Below, piece after piece: positions 17,734-27,458 of a DNA stretch of 64,000 nt. The stretch comes from an uncultured Prevotellaceae bacterium. Lineage in GTDB: Bacteria > Bacteroidota > Bacteroidia > Bacteroidales > Bacteroidaceae. The translations under genes were made by a program, and so were the position numbers. Within the stretch, counting starts at the first letter, position 1. Each line of letters opens with the position of its first letter. Location: contig ONCK01000009.1 in assembly GCA_900316315.1 (NCBI GenBank), positions 24,311 to 88,310 of the forward strand, written 5' to 3'. The notes beneath the pieces are model-generated. The model saw only the letters and a list, made by a program, of their open reading frames with translations, did no database searches and was not told the origin of the DNA.

Positions 17734-20505
17734 ATGAAAAAACTAATCCTTGCCATTCTGCTGGGCGCCTTCTGCCTGCGTGGCCACGCCGTGCTCAATG
17801 AGCAAAACTTGGGTCAGACGCTGAGCGTACTCCGTGTAGAGCTCGCTGTGACCTACAATGATATGAAGCAGATCATGGATCGTCTGGAAATATCCTCAAA
17901 GGCGCAGCACCAGGACCTGATCAATACGCTCAAGCGCAGTAACAAGACGGCCTTGATGCTCTACTCGCAAAACGCCAACTACACCTTCAATCAAGCATAT
18001 GCCTGCCACGAAGCGACAGAGCAGTACTATGAGTTTTCAAAAAAGATGATGCCTTATGGCAAGTTTGTTGAAGGTCTCAACCAGGAGATTGATAGATACA
18101 ACAAGCTCATTAAGGTGCTTCAGGACTTGCCTCCCCGAGTCACGCTGTCGGCGGCTGTCAATGACAAAAGCGCATCTGAAACCATCAAGAAAGAGGCCGA
18201 GCTCCATGCCCTTATGGAGCAGGAGATGCAGAAGAAGGATGGCAATCAGAGTGTCCTGACCCGCGCCTTGCTAGGTCCCGACAAGAAGCCGTTGGCTGCC
18301 GGGTCCAATGACACAGCCCTCAAGGACGCGTCGCGTCCCCGAACCCATATCGACTCCCTTCGCGCTGAGCTGGAGCACCATCAGCACAATCATATGGCAG
18401 AGGGGGATCATGAGCCCTTTACCCTTGACAAGAAAGGACAGGCTGACCGTGCGGAGTGCATCAAGTTTGCCATTGTCATACGCAGCCAGTATATACAGAT
18501 GCGCAATGCGGTTCAGGAGGACAGCAAGCACTATGAAGAGCTCAAGAGTCACCTGGAGACAATATACAAATACGCCCAGCAGCGCTATAAAGACATACAG
18601 AAGGACATCTTTGTCAATGGCGATCGCAGCTATTTCAGCGTCTTGGCCAACCTGCCCCGATATATCCATTACGCGGAGCGTGAAGTAAGCGACAAATACG
18701 CGAGCAAAAACTTTGAGTACAATCATGTACGCTCCGAGTGGCGCGGCCCTATCATCTTCGGCCTTGTCTTCGCGGTATTCTTTTACCTGTTCTTGGGATT
18801 TGCCGTGAGCAACTTGATTGTACGCGTGATGATGAAGCGTGTGAAGCGCTTGCGTGACAGCGAGACTATGCAGATGAAGATGAACTGCATCATAGTTGCG
18901 GCGAGCTTGCTACTATTTGCCATAGGCTCGATGATAGCCCGTAATACGATAGACCACAACTTCTTCATCATGGCCTTCGGCTTGCTCATCAACTACGCCT
19001 GGCTGGTCGCTATCATCCTGCTCTCTCTGCTCATGAGATTGGATGGCCATCAGATCAAGGCCACGCTGCCACTATACATGCCTATCATTGTGCTAGGCTT
19101 CATCATTATTGTTTTTCGCATCATCTTTATTCCCAACACGCTGGTCAATATTGTGTTTCCCCCACTTCTGGTCCTGTTTTTCGTATGGCAGCTGTATGCA
19201 CTCCGACGTTTCGGCAAGGAGGCTAAGACCAGCGACCGCGTCTATGCATATGTCTCTCTTGCGCTCATGGGGGCCGCCACGGTGATTGCGTGGACCGGCT
19301 ACGTGCTCCTGTCTGTGGAAGTATTTATATGGTGGCTCTTCCAGCTGATGTTTATCCTGACCATCACGTGCATATACGACATCCTGATGCGCTATGAAGG
19401 CCGCTACCTGCGGCACAAGTTCAAGCTTAAGGAACCCATCAAGCAGTCGTACATACGGCGCGACGGCAAGCTGATACAGTATACGTGGCTCTTTGATCTC
19501 TTTGCCATGTGCATCGTGCCGGTCGGCGCTGTATGGTCTATCTTCTGGAGTATCTATCTCGCCGCCGACGTCTTCGATCTCACGGAGATGATGATTCATA
19601 TCTTTGTCACGCCTTTTGTCAATGTCAAGGGCGTCTGCCGGCTCTCTGTCTTCATGCTGGTATTGGTAGCCTCCATGTATTTCGTCTTCAACTACGTATG
19701 CTATGCCATCAAGTCGGGTTACCGTTACTTCAGGATCAAACGCCTGGCCGCCCACAACAAGGGTATGGCTGTCGCGACCAATCAGGCTAACTTGACGCTC
19801 TTTTACAATGTCACCGCCATCGTAGTCTGGGGTATTTACATCATCATTGCGCTGCTCCTCTTCCAAGTGCCCAAGAGCGGCCTCAGTATTGTTACCGCCG
19901 GCCTCGCTACCGGTGTCGGTTTTGCCATGAAGGATTTACTCAACAACTTCTTCTATGGCATTTCGTTGATGACTGGGCGTCTGCGTGTCGGTGACTGGAT
20001 CGAGTGCGACGGCATCCGTGGTAAGGTAGACAGTATCACCTACCAGAGTACCCAGATTGCGACCGAAGACGGTTCGATCATCGCCTTTCTCAACAGCACC
20101 TTGTTTAATAAGAATTTCAAGAATCTGACGCGCAATCACTCCTACGTCATGTCCAAGGTGACCATCGGCGTCGCATATGGCACCGACATCAATCGGGTAC
20201 GCCAGCTGCTTGTCAACGCCATCACGCCTATGATGCGCAAAAACAAGAGCGGACGTGACATCGTCAGTACCAAGAAAGGCATCAATGTGCTCGTGTCTAA
20301 TTTTGGGGACAACAGTATCGACCTGCTCGTAGTCTACTGGACGCTGGTTGAGGAGAAGACGGTCTTTGACCTCAAGGTGAAGGAAACGATCTACAATACG
20401 CTCAACGAAGCCCACGTGGAAATCCCCTTCCCGCAGCGCGACATCCATATACGTCAGGGCGACGCTCCCCTCACTTTGCAGCAGTTGCAGCCCTCTGCCG
20501 AATAA
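17734..20505 (+). CDS. Large MscS-family mechanosensitive channel
   Basis: 923-aa inner-membrane protein. After a signal-like N-terminus (MKKLILAILLGAFCLRGHA) comes a ~330-residue hydrophilic, helix-rich, probably periplasmic region, then about ten membrane segments from residue ~340. The C-terminal MscS core follows: the pore helix region GLSIVTAGLATGVGFAMKD and then VGDWIECDGIRGKVDSI, the beta domain signature. It is far longer than E. coli MscS (286 aa) and comparable to the MscK/YnaI-type extended members. It should open on membrane tension during hypo-osmotic shock. A single transcription unit with its own terminator. Confidence 0.85.
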   Translation: MKKLILAILLGAFCLRGHAVLNEQNLGQTLSVLRVELAVTYNDMKQIMDRLEISSKAQHQDLINTLKRSNKTALMLYSQNANYTFNQAYACHEATEQYYEFSKKMMPYGKFVEGLNQEIDRYNKLIKVLQDLPPRVTLSAAVNDKSASETIKKEAELHALMEQEMQKKDGNQSVLTRALLGPDKKPLAAGSNDTALKDASRPRTHIDSLRAELEHHQHNHMAEGDHEPFTLDKKGQADRAECIKFAIVIRSQYIQMRNAVQEDSKHYEELKSHLETIYKYAQQRYKDIQKDIFVNGDRSYFSVLANLPRYIHYAEREVSDKYASKNFEYNHVRSEWRGPIIFGLVFAVFFYLFLGFAVSNLIVRVMMKRVKRLRDSETMQMKMNCIIVAASLLLFAIGSMIARNTIDHNFFIMAFGLLINYAWLVAIILLSLLMRLDGHQIKATLPLYMPIIVLGFIIIVFRIIFIPNTLVNIVFPPLLVLFFVWQLYALRRFGKEAKTSDRVYAYVSLALMGAATVIAWTGYVLLSVEVFIWWLFQLMFILTITCIYDILMRYEGRYLRHKFKLKEPIKQSYIRRDGKLIQYTWLFDLFAMCIVPVGAVWSIFWSIYLAADVFDLTEMMIHIFVTPFVNVKGVCRLSVFMLVLVASMYFVFNYVCYAIKSGYRYFRIKRLAAHNKGMAVATNQANLTLFYNVTAIVVWGIYIIIALLLFQVPKSGLSIVTAGLATGVGFAMKDLLNNFFYGISLMTGRLRVGDWIECDGIRGKVDSITYQSTQIATEDGSIIAFLNSTLFNKNFKNLTRNHSYVMSKVTIGVAYGTDINRVRQLLVNAITPMMRKNKSGRDIVSTKKGINVLVSNFGDNSIDLLVVYWTLVEEKTVFDLKVKETIYNTLNEAHVEIPFPQRDIHIRQGDAPLTLQQLQPSAE

Positions 20506-20525
20506 CAGCCGCGCCATCCCATGCC

Positions 20526-20576
20526 AAAGGCTGTCTGCCGAACTTTCTCAGGAAAGCGGCAGACAGCCTTTGTGTT
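20526..20576 (+). terminator. Terminator between MscS gene and tRNA-Arg
   Basis: A 15-bp stem (AAAGGCTGTCTGCCG with its complement at 20557-20571), 16-nt loop, then TGTGTTT. It sits between convergent units and could act for both. Confidence 0.75.
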
Positions 20577-20579
20577 TAG

Positions 20580-20651
20580 TATCCCCACCGGGAATCGAAC
20601 CCGGATCAAAGGTTTAGGAAACCTCCGTTCTATCCATTGAACTATGGAGAC
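20580..20651 (-). tRNA. tRNA-Arg (anticodon CCU)
   Basis: 72-nt cloverleaf on the minus strand. Acceptor GTCTCCA pairs with TGGGGAT (G-U pairs at 1 and 4), the D-arm is GTTCAATGGATAGAAC, the anticodon stem is GAGGT/ACCTT with loop TTCCTAA (anticodon CCU), and the T-arm is CCGGGTTCGATTCCCGG. The discriminator is A and CCA is not encoded. It reads the AGG codon. Confidence 0.95.
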
Positions 20652-21234
20652 CGATAGCGCCCTCAGGGCATATGCGGTGCAAAGATACGGAAATCATTTT
20701 GATAAAACCCGTTTTTTGCGCTCCGAAGTGAGTCGGCATTACCCGAGTCCGGCAGCCCGCGTCATCATCCCTGTCTGCGGACCTGCTCCTAGTGCGTCTC
20801 CAAGGCGCTGGCCGGTGAAGGGCACAATCTCCACGGCTCTTTGCAGCCGCGACAGGCCCTCATCTTTGAGGCATGTCCCGTCCCGAAGATGAGGAGAGGT
20901 GCGCCGTCTGGCACGAAGTACATTTCGTCAGTTCGGCCTACCGGACGCGAGATGTAGCCCACCTTCTTGACATGGTCCTGCGTCCCTGTGCCACCTCTGA
21001 TCCGTACTTGGCCGGCGCGATGTGGCTGCGGCCATGCTGGAGCGCCGATGCGGGACCGACTGGATGCCGGCTGTTGTGTCGGCAGCGGGACTATCCTGAC
21101 CTACAATCCGAAACTGCCATACTCGCTTGCCAATTTGAGGTAACTTAATGAGGATAAATATTAAAAAAGACTTAATATGACGAAGTTACATGGGAAAAAT
21201 TAAGAAAAAACATCGGTTTCGTCCAATGATTTAG
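20652..21234. other. Intergenic region upstream of pckA
   Basis: About 580 bp between the tRNA and the pckA promoter. Short frames have no family resemblance. No repeat unit of the 21-bp family was recognised here. Confidence 0.5.
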
Positions 21235-21242
21235 TAATTTTG
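21235..21242 (+). promoter_or_regulatory. pckA promoter -7 element TAATTTTG
   Basis: Exact TAnnTTTG, giving a leader of about 80-85 nt before the pckA ATG. The leader is A-rich and holds no obvious hairpin. Confidence 0.5.
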
Positions 21243-21330
21243 CCACGGTCAGAAGAAGGGCCAGACAAGAAACGACAGAACCTACAACATAGAAAATCAG
21301 ATTAACAACACTTAATACACACTTTAGTTT

Positions 21331-22947
21331 ATGGCAAAGTTCAACAAAGCAGTTTTAGCTACCTACGGTATCCAGACAGGTACCGCCGAGGTACTGTACA
21401 ATCCCTCCTACGAGGTACTCTTCAACGAGGAGACAAAGGCAGGTCTCACAGGCTTTGACAAAGGTCAGGAGACAGAGCTTGGCGCAATCAATGTAATGAC
21501 CGGTGTCTACACAGGTCGTTCGCCCAAGGACAAGTTTATCGTCGACGACGAGACTTCTCATGACACCGTATGGTGGACTTCTGACGAGTACAAGAATGAT
21601 AACCACCGCGCTACCAAGGAAGCTTGGGACGCAGTCAAGGATATTGCCAAGAAGGAGCTCAGCAATAAGAAGCTGTACGTAGTCGATGGCTTCTGCGGCA
21701 CTCACAAGGATACCCGTATGAAGGTTCGCTTCATCATGGAGGTAGCTTGGCAGGCTCACTTCGTAACCAATATGTTCATCCGTCCGCAGAGCGAGGCTGA
21801 CTTCGAGCAGGAGCCCGACTTCATCGTCTACAATGCCTCCAAGGCCAAGGTGACCAATTACAAGGAGCTCGGCCTCAACTCTGAGACCGCCGTCGTCTTC
21901 AACGTAACCAGCAAGGAGCAGGTCATTATCAACACTTGGTACGGTGGTGAAATGAAGAAAGGTATGTTCTCTATGATGAACTACTTCCTGCCTCTGAAGG
22001 GCATCGCTTCCATGCACTGCTCTGCCAACACAGATATGAAGGGCGAAAACACCGCCATCTTCTTCGGTCTCTCCGGTACGGGTAAGACCACTCTGTCTAC
22101 CGACCCGAAGCGTAAGCTCATCGGTGATGACGAGCACGGATGGGATGACAAAGGCGTCTTCAACTTCGAAGGTGGTTGCTATGCCAAGGTTATCAACCTC
22201 GACAAGGAAGCTGAGCCTGACATCTACAACGCTATCACACGTGATGCCCTCCTGGAGAACGTTACAGTTGACAAGGACGGCAAGGTCGACTTCGCAGACA
22301 AGAGCGTAACCGAGAATACACGTGTCAGCTACCCGATCTATCACATCAAGAACATCCAGCGTCCCGCCAGCGAGGGTCCCGCTGCAAAGCAGGTCATCTT
22401 CCTTTCCGCCGACGCCTTTGGTGTACTGCCCCCTGTCAGCATCCTGACTCCTGAGCAGACCAAGTATTACTTCCTCTCCGGCTTCACAGCTAAGCTGGCC
22501 GGTACAGAGCGCGGCATCACTGAGCCTACTCCTACCTTCTCCGCTTGCTTCGGCCAGGCATTCCTCGAGCTGCATCCTACAAAGTACGCCGAGGAGCTCG
22601 TAAAGAAGATGCAAAAGAGCGGTGCTAAGGCTTACCTCGTCAACACTGGCTGGAACGGTACTGGCAAGCGTATCTCCATCCGTGATACCCGCGGTATCAT
22701 CGACGCTATCCTCAATCACAGCATCGATGCAGCTCCTACCAAGCAGATACCTTACTTCAACTTCACTGTACCTACACAGTTGGAGGGCGTAGATCCCGCT
22801 ATCCTCGATCCTCGCGACACTTATGCTAATGCAGCTCAGTGGGAGGAGAAGGCAAAGGACCTCGCAAGCCGCTTCATCAAGAACTTCGCCAAGTACGAAG
22901 GCAACGAAGCTGGCAAGGCTCTCGTAGCTGCTGGTCCTAAACTCTAA
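21331..22947 (+). CDS. pckA: Phosphoenolpyruvate carboxykinase (ATP)
   Basis: 538-aa cytoplasmic enzyme interconverting oxaloacetate plus ATP and PEP plus CO2 plus [17 protein letters not shown] (about residue 245) is the ATP-binding P-loop, LIGDDEHGW the metal-binding kinase-2 motif, and [12 protein letters not shown] and [17 protein letters not shown] are further signatures. The length is standard. Codon choice looks strongly biased compared with its neighbours, as expected for a highly expressed gene. In fermenting Bacteroidetes the enzyme usually runs toward CO2 fixation into oxaloacetate. Confidence 0.97.
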   Translation: MAKFNKAVLATYGIQTGTAEVLYNPSYEVLFNEETKAGLTGFDKGQETELGAINVMTGVYTGRSPKDKFIVDDETSHDTVWWTSDEYKNDNHRATKEAWDAVKDIAKKELSNKKLYVVDGFCGTHKDTRMKVRFIMEVAWQAHFVTNMFIRPQSEADFEQEPDFIVYNASKAKVTNYKELGLNSETAVVFNVTSKEQVIINTWYGGEMKKGMFSMMNYFLPLKGIASMHCSANTDMKGENTAIFFGLSGTGKTTLSTDPKRKLIGDDEHGWDDKGVFNFEGGCYAKVINLDKEAEPDIYNAITRDALLENVTVDKDGKVDFADKSVTENTRVSYPIYHIKNIQRPASEGPAAKQVIFLSADAFGVLPPVSILTPEQTKYYFLSGFTAKLAGTERGITEPTPTFSACFGQAFLELHPTKYAEELVKKMQKSGAKAYLVNTGWNGTGKRISIRDTRGIIDAILNHSIDAAPTKQIPYFNFTVPTQLEGVDPAILDPRDTYANAAQWEEKAKDLASRFIKNFAKYEGNEAGKALVAAGPKL

Positions 22948-23000
22948 TAGCTGACCCGTCGCAAGGCATCCGGTTTGTCCGAGTGGCTTTGCTGCATGAT

Positions 23001-23047
23001 AGAGGTCGCACCTTGTAGATACAGGGTGCGACCTCTTGTCTTTTTTG
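23001..23047 (+). terminator. pckA terminator
   Basis: The arms AGAGGTCGCACC and GGTGCGACCTCT are followed by TTGTCTTTTTT. The arm centres (TCGCA and TGCGA) lie 21 bp apart, as in the repeat-derived hairpins elsewhere in the window. Confidence 0.85.
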
Positions 23048-23920
23048 TCTGCGCCTGTCGGGACGTGACAGGCGCGGAAGTAGCCCTGCAGAGGCACCTG
23101 CAGACTGTAAGCCCAGTCCGAAAAGGGGATAGAGCGGGCTGTGGAACTCATTGAAACCGATGTGGTAGAACCAGCATCATTTTCCCCCGCATTTAGCACG
23201 AGGAAGTGGGAAATCATTTGGCTAGATACAAATGGTTGAAAGACAATAATTTACAGCAAAATCGGCCTCTCTTGTAACTGGCTGGCTATCAGTGGATAAC
23301 AACTCGCCTTCCCGTTTAAACTACATCGGATCTAGTTTAAACTACATCCAACCTTGTTTTAAAGACAACGGATATTGTTTTTAGTCAGGTCGGATAATTT
23401 TTATTCTGCATCGGGAGTTTTTCAAAGTAGCATCGGATTTTCCTGAGCAATATCGGACATTGCTTCAAGCATCAACGGATATCCTTTGAGTTGCTTCAGA
23501 TATTGTCCGAGCGAGGCAGGATATCCGTCGAGTCGTATCAGGCTATGCGGCGATTTCATCGGGTATGGAGGGGAGGCTGAGGCTTCTTTTCGCTGATGGG
23601 TCTCATGTGGATTTGTGGTGAGCTGACACAGTGCTGTCGAGATGCGTTGATATCATTTTTCACCCTCTTACGGTAGTCTTTAGGATAGAGCGTAGGGACA
23701 GGCAGCTCGCTCGGGGCGGGTAGTTTGTCTGTCCGCCCCGTTCCCTGCGAGGCTGTGTACGCTGCAGCTTCCGGTCTGATAGATTATGGAGGCCGATTTG
23801 ACGCCACTATCTCTCCTCCGTGTCCGACAAGGGGCGCCTTTGCGTAGTGTACCCCTATCCGGATAGGACGCGGATACGAAAATTTCATTTTCTTTATCCT
23901 TCATTGTGCTCGCTTATTCG
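23048..23920. other. Intergenic region with partial element and long 21-bp array
   Basis: About 870 bp between the pckA terminator and the GH3 promoter. The repeat occupies about 23235-23569. The flanks show no recognisable gene. Confidence 0.6.
23235..23569 (+). repeat. Partial ~290-bp element continuing into a 13-unit 21-bp array
   Basis: The left part (TTGAAAGACAATAATTTAC ... CTGGCTATCAGTGGATAAC ... AACTCGCCTTCC) matches the middle of the full elements. From 23297, units start every 21 nt (23318, 23339, 23360, 23381, 23402, 23423, 23444, 23465, 23486, 23507, 23528, 23549). A TCGGA/TCGGG/ACGGA core recurs near unit position 9-13, for example CATCGGAT, GTCGGATA, CATCGGGA and TATCGGAC. The right end of the full element (CAACATCGGCACC) is absent; extra array units replace it. 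Confidence 0.75.
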
Positions 23921-23928
23921 TACCTTTG
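23921..23928 (+). promoter_or_regulatory. GH3 gene promoter -7 element TACCTTTG
   Basis: Exact TAnnTTTG, 51 nt before the ATG, the likely start of the three-gene unit to 28284. Confidence 0.5.
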
Positions 23929-23979
23929 TCTACTCATATGGAGTACAGAGCTCCGATATCCAAATACATAGAATAGCCA

Positions 23980-25488
23980 ATGAGTCTGACATCTGTCATA
24001 AGGCCATATTTTGAACACTATCTTACGCGTGTGGAGCAGCAGGAGGCCGCGGCTGCCGATACCCAGCGTAAGTTGCTGGCGCGTATGCTCTACGAAGCAA
24101 GTCAGACGGAGTGGGGACGCAAGTACCACTATGCCTCGCTGCAACGTTACGAGGAGTTTAACAAGTCCGTGCCCGTCAATACTTACGAGGAGCTTAAGGG
24201 ATACATCGACCGCATGCGTCATGGCGAGCGCAACGTACTCTGGCCTGGCTATGTCAACTGGTATGCCAAGTCATCGGGCACGACCAATGACAAGAGCAAG
24301 TTTATCCCCGTCAGCAAGCAGTTTATACGCGACACCCACTACGCCGGTGGTCAGGACTGCGTCGCCTACTATCTGCACCAACACCCCGAAAGCCACCTTT
24401 TCGACGGTCGTAGTCTCATACTTGGCGGCAGCCATCAGGATAATTACGATGTAAAGGGCAGTATAGTGGGAGATCTGAGCGCCATCCTCATAGAGAATAT
24501 CAATCCGCTGGCCAATCTGGTGCGCGTACCTCGCAAGTCGACAGCCCTGCTGAGCGACTTTGAGGTCAAGAGAGACCGTATAGCGCGAGAGACAGCCGAC
24601 AAGGACGTGACCAATATCAGTGGCGTACCCAGCTGGATGCTCTCAGTGCTGACTAGACTGCTCGAAGTGACAGGTAAGCAGTATGTGACCGAGGTCTGGC
24701 CTCATTTGGAAGTCTTCTTCCACGGTGGTGTCGCCTTTACCCCCTATCGTGAGGCATACAAGGCTATTATCCCATCGGAGCGGATGCACTATATGGAGAC
24801 CTACAATGCGAGCGAGGGCTTCTTTGCCCTGCAGACAGATCCCGGAGACAGCGCCATGCAGCTGATGACTCACCTCGGTGTCTTCTACGAGTTTGTCCCG
24901 CTGGAAGATGTAGGGCGTCCCGATGCTGAGGCCATCCCGCTTTGGAGCGTCGAGACGGGACGCAACTATGCCATGGTCATCTCTACGACGGCCGGCCTCT
25001 GGCGCTATATGATCGGTGACACGGTTGAGTTTACCTCGGTCAACCCCTACAAGATCAAGATTACAGGCCGTACCAAGAGCTTCATCAATGCATTTGGCGA
25101 GGAGCTTATTGTGGACAATGCGGAGAAGGGCCTTGAAGAGGCCTGTCTGGCTACAGGCGCTGAGGTCCAGGAGTATACCGCCGCGCCCATATTTATGAAT
25201 GAACATGCCCAGTGCCGTCATCAGTGGATGATAGAGTTTCGCAAGGCGCCCGCAGATGTCAATGAGTTTGCCCGCCTGCTCGACGAGGCACTTCAGCGTA
25301 TCAACTCAGACTACGAGGCCAAGCGGGCCAAAAATATCACCCTGCAGCCACTGGAAATCATCGTGGCACGCCGGGGCCTCTTTGATGACTGGCTCCGGAG
25401 CGAGGGCAAGTTGGGCGGACAGCACAAAGTGCCGCGTCTGAGCAGCAACAGACAGATCATAGAGCGACTGATCGAGCTCAATAAGTGA
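23980..25488 (+). CDS. GH3-family acyl-adenylate-forming protein
   Basis: 502-aa soluble protein of the ANL-like GH3 family, known from plants for joining amino acids to jasmonate or auxin and common but uncharacterised in Bacteroidetes. YAKSSGTTNDKSKFIPVS (about 96-113) is the nucleotide phosphate-binding motif, YNASEGFFALQ the acidic adenylate-binding motif, and YMIGDTVEFT with ITGRTKSFINAFGEEL the hinge and C-terminal domain. The substrate is unknown; do not infer hormone chemistry. It is followed after 5 bp by an Ig-like lipoprotein. Confidence 0.85.
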   Translation: MSLTSVIRPYFEHYLTRVEQQEAAAADTQRKLLARMLYEASQTEWGRKYHYASLQRYEEFNKSVPVNTYEELKGYIDRMRHGERNVLWPGYVNWYAKSSGTTNDKSKFIPVSKQFIRDTHYAGGQDCVAYYLHQHPESHLFDGRSLILGGSHQDNYDVKGSIVGDLSAILIENINPLANLVRVPRKSTALLSDFEVKRDRIARETADKDVTNISGVPSWMLSVLTRLLEVTGKQYVTEVWPHLEVFFHGGVAFTPYREAYKAIIPSERMHYMETYNASEGFFALQTDPGDSAMQLMTHLGVFYEFVPLEDVGRPDAEAIPLWSVETGRNYAMVISTTAGLWRYMIGDTVEFTSVNPYKIKITGRTKSFINAFGEELIVDNAEKGLEEACLATGAEVQEYTAAPIFMNEHAQCRHQWMIEFRKAPADVNEFARLLDEALQRINSDYEAKRAKNITLQPLEIIVARRGLFDDWLRSEGKLGGQHKVPRLSSNRQIIERLIELNK

Positions 25489-25493
25489 TTTAG

Positions 25494-27458
25494 ATGAAGA
25501 TAATCCGAACGCTGGATACTGCAAGGCAGCTGATGCGACGCATCAGACGAGGGCGGGGAGCGATGCTGTCGCTGGCCGCACTTATGCTGGTCGCCTGTGC
25601 CAATCCCGGCACGCCCGACGGCGGCCCCTATGACGAGACTCCGCCCCATGTGGTGGCCAGCAATCCCGTCTATGCCTCGCTTGACAGCAAGGGCAAGGAT
25701 ATAAAGATTTACTTTGACGAACTTGTGGCGCTCGACAATGCGACGGACAAGGTCGTCGTCTCTCCTCCCCAGATCACACCGCCGGATATTACCTCTATGG
25801 GGAGGTATATACGCATCAAGCTCCAGGATTCGCTCAAGAGCAACACCACTTATACTATTGACTTCAGCGACGCCATTGTTGACAACAATGAGGGCAACCC
25901 CTTGGGCAACTATTCGTTTGTCTTCTCCACGGGTAAGACCGTCGACTCCATGGCAGTGAGCGGCACAGTGGTCAACGCAAGCAATCTCGAGCCCATCAAG
26001 GGCATACTGGTCGGCCTCCAGAGCGATACGGCTGATACGGCCTTTCAGCATAAGCCCTTCATACGCGTCGCCCGTACCGACAGTCGCGGACATTTCAGCA
26101 TACGCGGCGTAGCCGACGGTACCTACCGCGTCTATGCCCTGCAGGACGCCGACGGAGACTTCATCTACTCGCAAAAGAGTGAGCAGATCGCCTTTCTGCC
26201 CCGCACGATCAAGACAGGCTGTTTCCCCGATGTAAGACCGGATACCGTCTGGCGTGACAGTACTCACTGGGACAGCATACGCCAAGTGCACTTCACCCAC
26301 TATACTCCCGACGACATCGTACTGCGCGCCTTTACCGAGAGCCACAGCGACCGCCATCTGCTCAAGGTAGAGAGGAACGTGCCAGAACATTTTGATGTCT
26401 ACTTTACGGCTCCCTCCACCGAGCTCCCGACAGTCAAGGGACTCAATTTCAACGCCGACAATGCCTTTGCCATCGACTTCAACGAGACCAAGGATACCAT
26501 CCGGTATTGGGCCAAAGACACGCTGCTGGCTTATCAGGACACCCTGGCGATGGTCCTTACCTATCTGGAAAACGACAGCACGGGTAATGTCATCACTACC
26601 TCGGACACACTCGAGGTCGTGCCCCGTGTCACTCACGCCAGACAGCAGAAATGGGCTGACGAAGCCTACAAGAAGTGGAAAAAGGAGCAAGACAAGCTTA
26701 AGAAGCGCGGCTTGCCGTATCTCACTGAGCAGCCTCCTACGCCGCTGGAGATGGATCAGCATGCTGTAAGTACGCTCGCCCCCAACGAAAACCTGTCCTT
26801 TGTCATGAAGGAGCCCCTCGCGCTTGTAGACAGCAATAAGATACATCTCTATCTCAGGGTGGATTCGGTTGCAAAGGAGGCCTCCTTCATCTTCCGGCAG
26901 GACGGGTCGTCTATCATGAAGTACAAGCTCTATGGCGAGTGGCGTCCGCAGCAGCAGTATACGCTTGTCATTGACTCGGCAGCCTTTGTCGGTATCTACG
27001 GCCACGCTTCCGCCAAAGTTGACTTCTCCTTCAGTATCCCCTCACTCGATACCTATTCGTCTCTCCTGGTCAATCTGCAGGGTGTCTACGACACTACGGC
27101 AGTCGTCGAGCTGCTCAACAGCAGCGACAAGCCTGTCTTGACCACTCGGAGCCGTAACGGGCACGCTGAGTTTTACTTCGTAAGGCCGGGCACATACTAC
27201 CTGCGCCTCTTCTTCGACCGCAATAACAATGGCAAGTGGGACGAAGGGGACTTTGATACCGGACAGGAGCCCGAGGAGACCTATTACTATCCTGACAAGC
27301 TCCAGTTACGGGCCAAATGGGACGAGACCTGCAACTGGCCAGTCTTCAGCCTGCCGTTTAACAGACAGAAGCCAATCGCCATCACAAAGCAAAAACCTGA
27401 CAAAGAAAAGAAAATCCAGAATAGAAATGCAGAACGTGAACGCAACAAAAACAAATAG
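25494..27458 (+). CDS. Ig-like-domain lipoprotein
   Basis: 654-aa lipoprotein. The lipobox LVAC places the acylated Cys at residue 35, behind a long basic n-region (RRIRRGRG). After it, TPPHVVASNPVYASLDSKGKD starts a bacterial Ig-like (Big_5 type) domain ending in FVFSTGKT (about 50-145). Next comes a carboxypeptidase-regulatory-like fold (about 150-230) and a long uncharacterised region. FFDRNNNGKWDEGDFDTG near the C-terminus looks like a Ca-binding-type loop. The last 25 residues are very basic and charged. It is probably anchored in the outer membrane. The function is unknown. Confidence 0.75.
   Translation: MKIIRTLDTARQLMRRIRRGRGAMLSLAALMLVACANPGTPDGGPYDETPPHVVASNPVYASLDSKGKDIKIYFDELVALDNATDKVVVSPPQITPPDITSMGRYIRIKLQDSLKSNTTYTIDFSDAIVDNNEGNPLGNYSFVFSTGKTVDSMAVSGTVVNASNLEPIKGILVGLQSDTADTAFQHKPFIRVARTDSRGHFSIRGVADGTYRVYALQDADGDFIYSQKSEQIAFLPRTIKTGCFPDVRPDTVWRDSTHWDSIRQVHFTHYTPDDIVLRAFTESHSDRHLLKVERNVPEHFDVYFTAPSTELPTVKGLNFNADNAFAIDFNETKDTIRYWAKDTLLAYQDTLAMVLTYLENDSTGNVITTSDTLEVVPRVTHARQQKWADEAYKKWKKEQDKLKKRGLPYLTEQPPTPLEMDQHAVSTLAPNENLSFVMKEPLALVDSNKIHLYLRVDSVAKEASFIFRQDGSSIMKYKLYGEWRPQQQYTLVIDSAAFVGIYGHASAKVDFSFSIPSLDTYSSLLVNLQGVYDTTAVVELLNSSDKPVLTTRSRNGHAEFYFVRPGTYYLRLFFDRNNNGKWDEGDFDTGQEPEETYYYPDKLQLRAKWDETCNWPVFSLPFNRQKPIAITKQKPDKEKKIQNRNAERERNKNK

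Noticed and set aside
20873..21148. 91-codon plus-strand frame before pckA
   Set aside because: No recognisable motif, no promoter or ribosome-binding site.
21355..23217. 620-codon open frame on the minus strand opposite pckA
   Set aside because: It mirrors the strongly biased codon use of pckA on the other strand; no domain is recognisable and it ends beyond the pckA terminator.
25311..27005. 564-codon minus-strand frame opposite the Ig-like lipoprotein
   Set aside because: Shadow of the plus-strand gene, no signal sequence or family motif.
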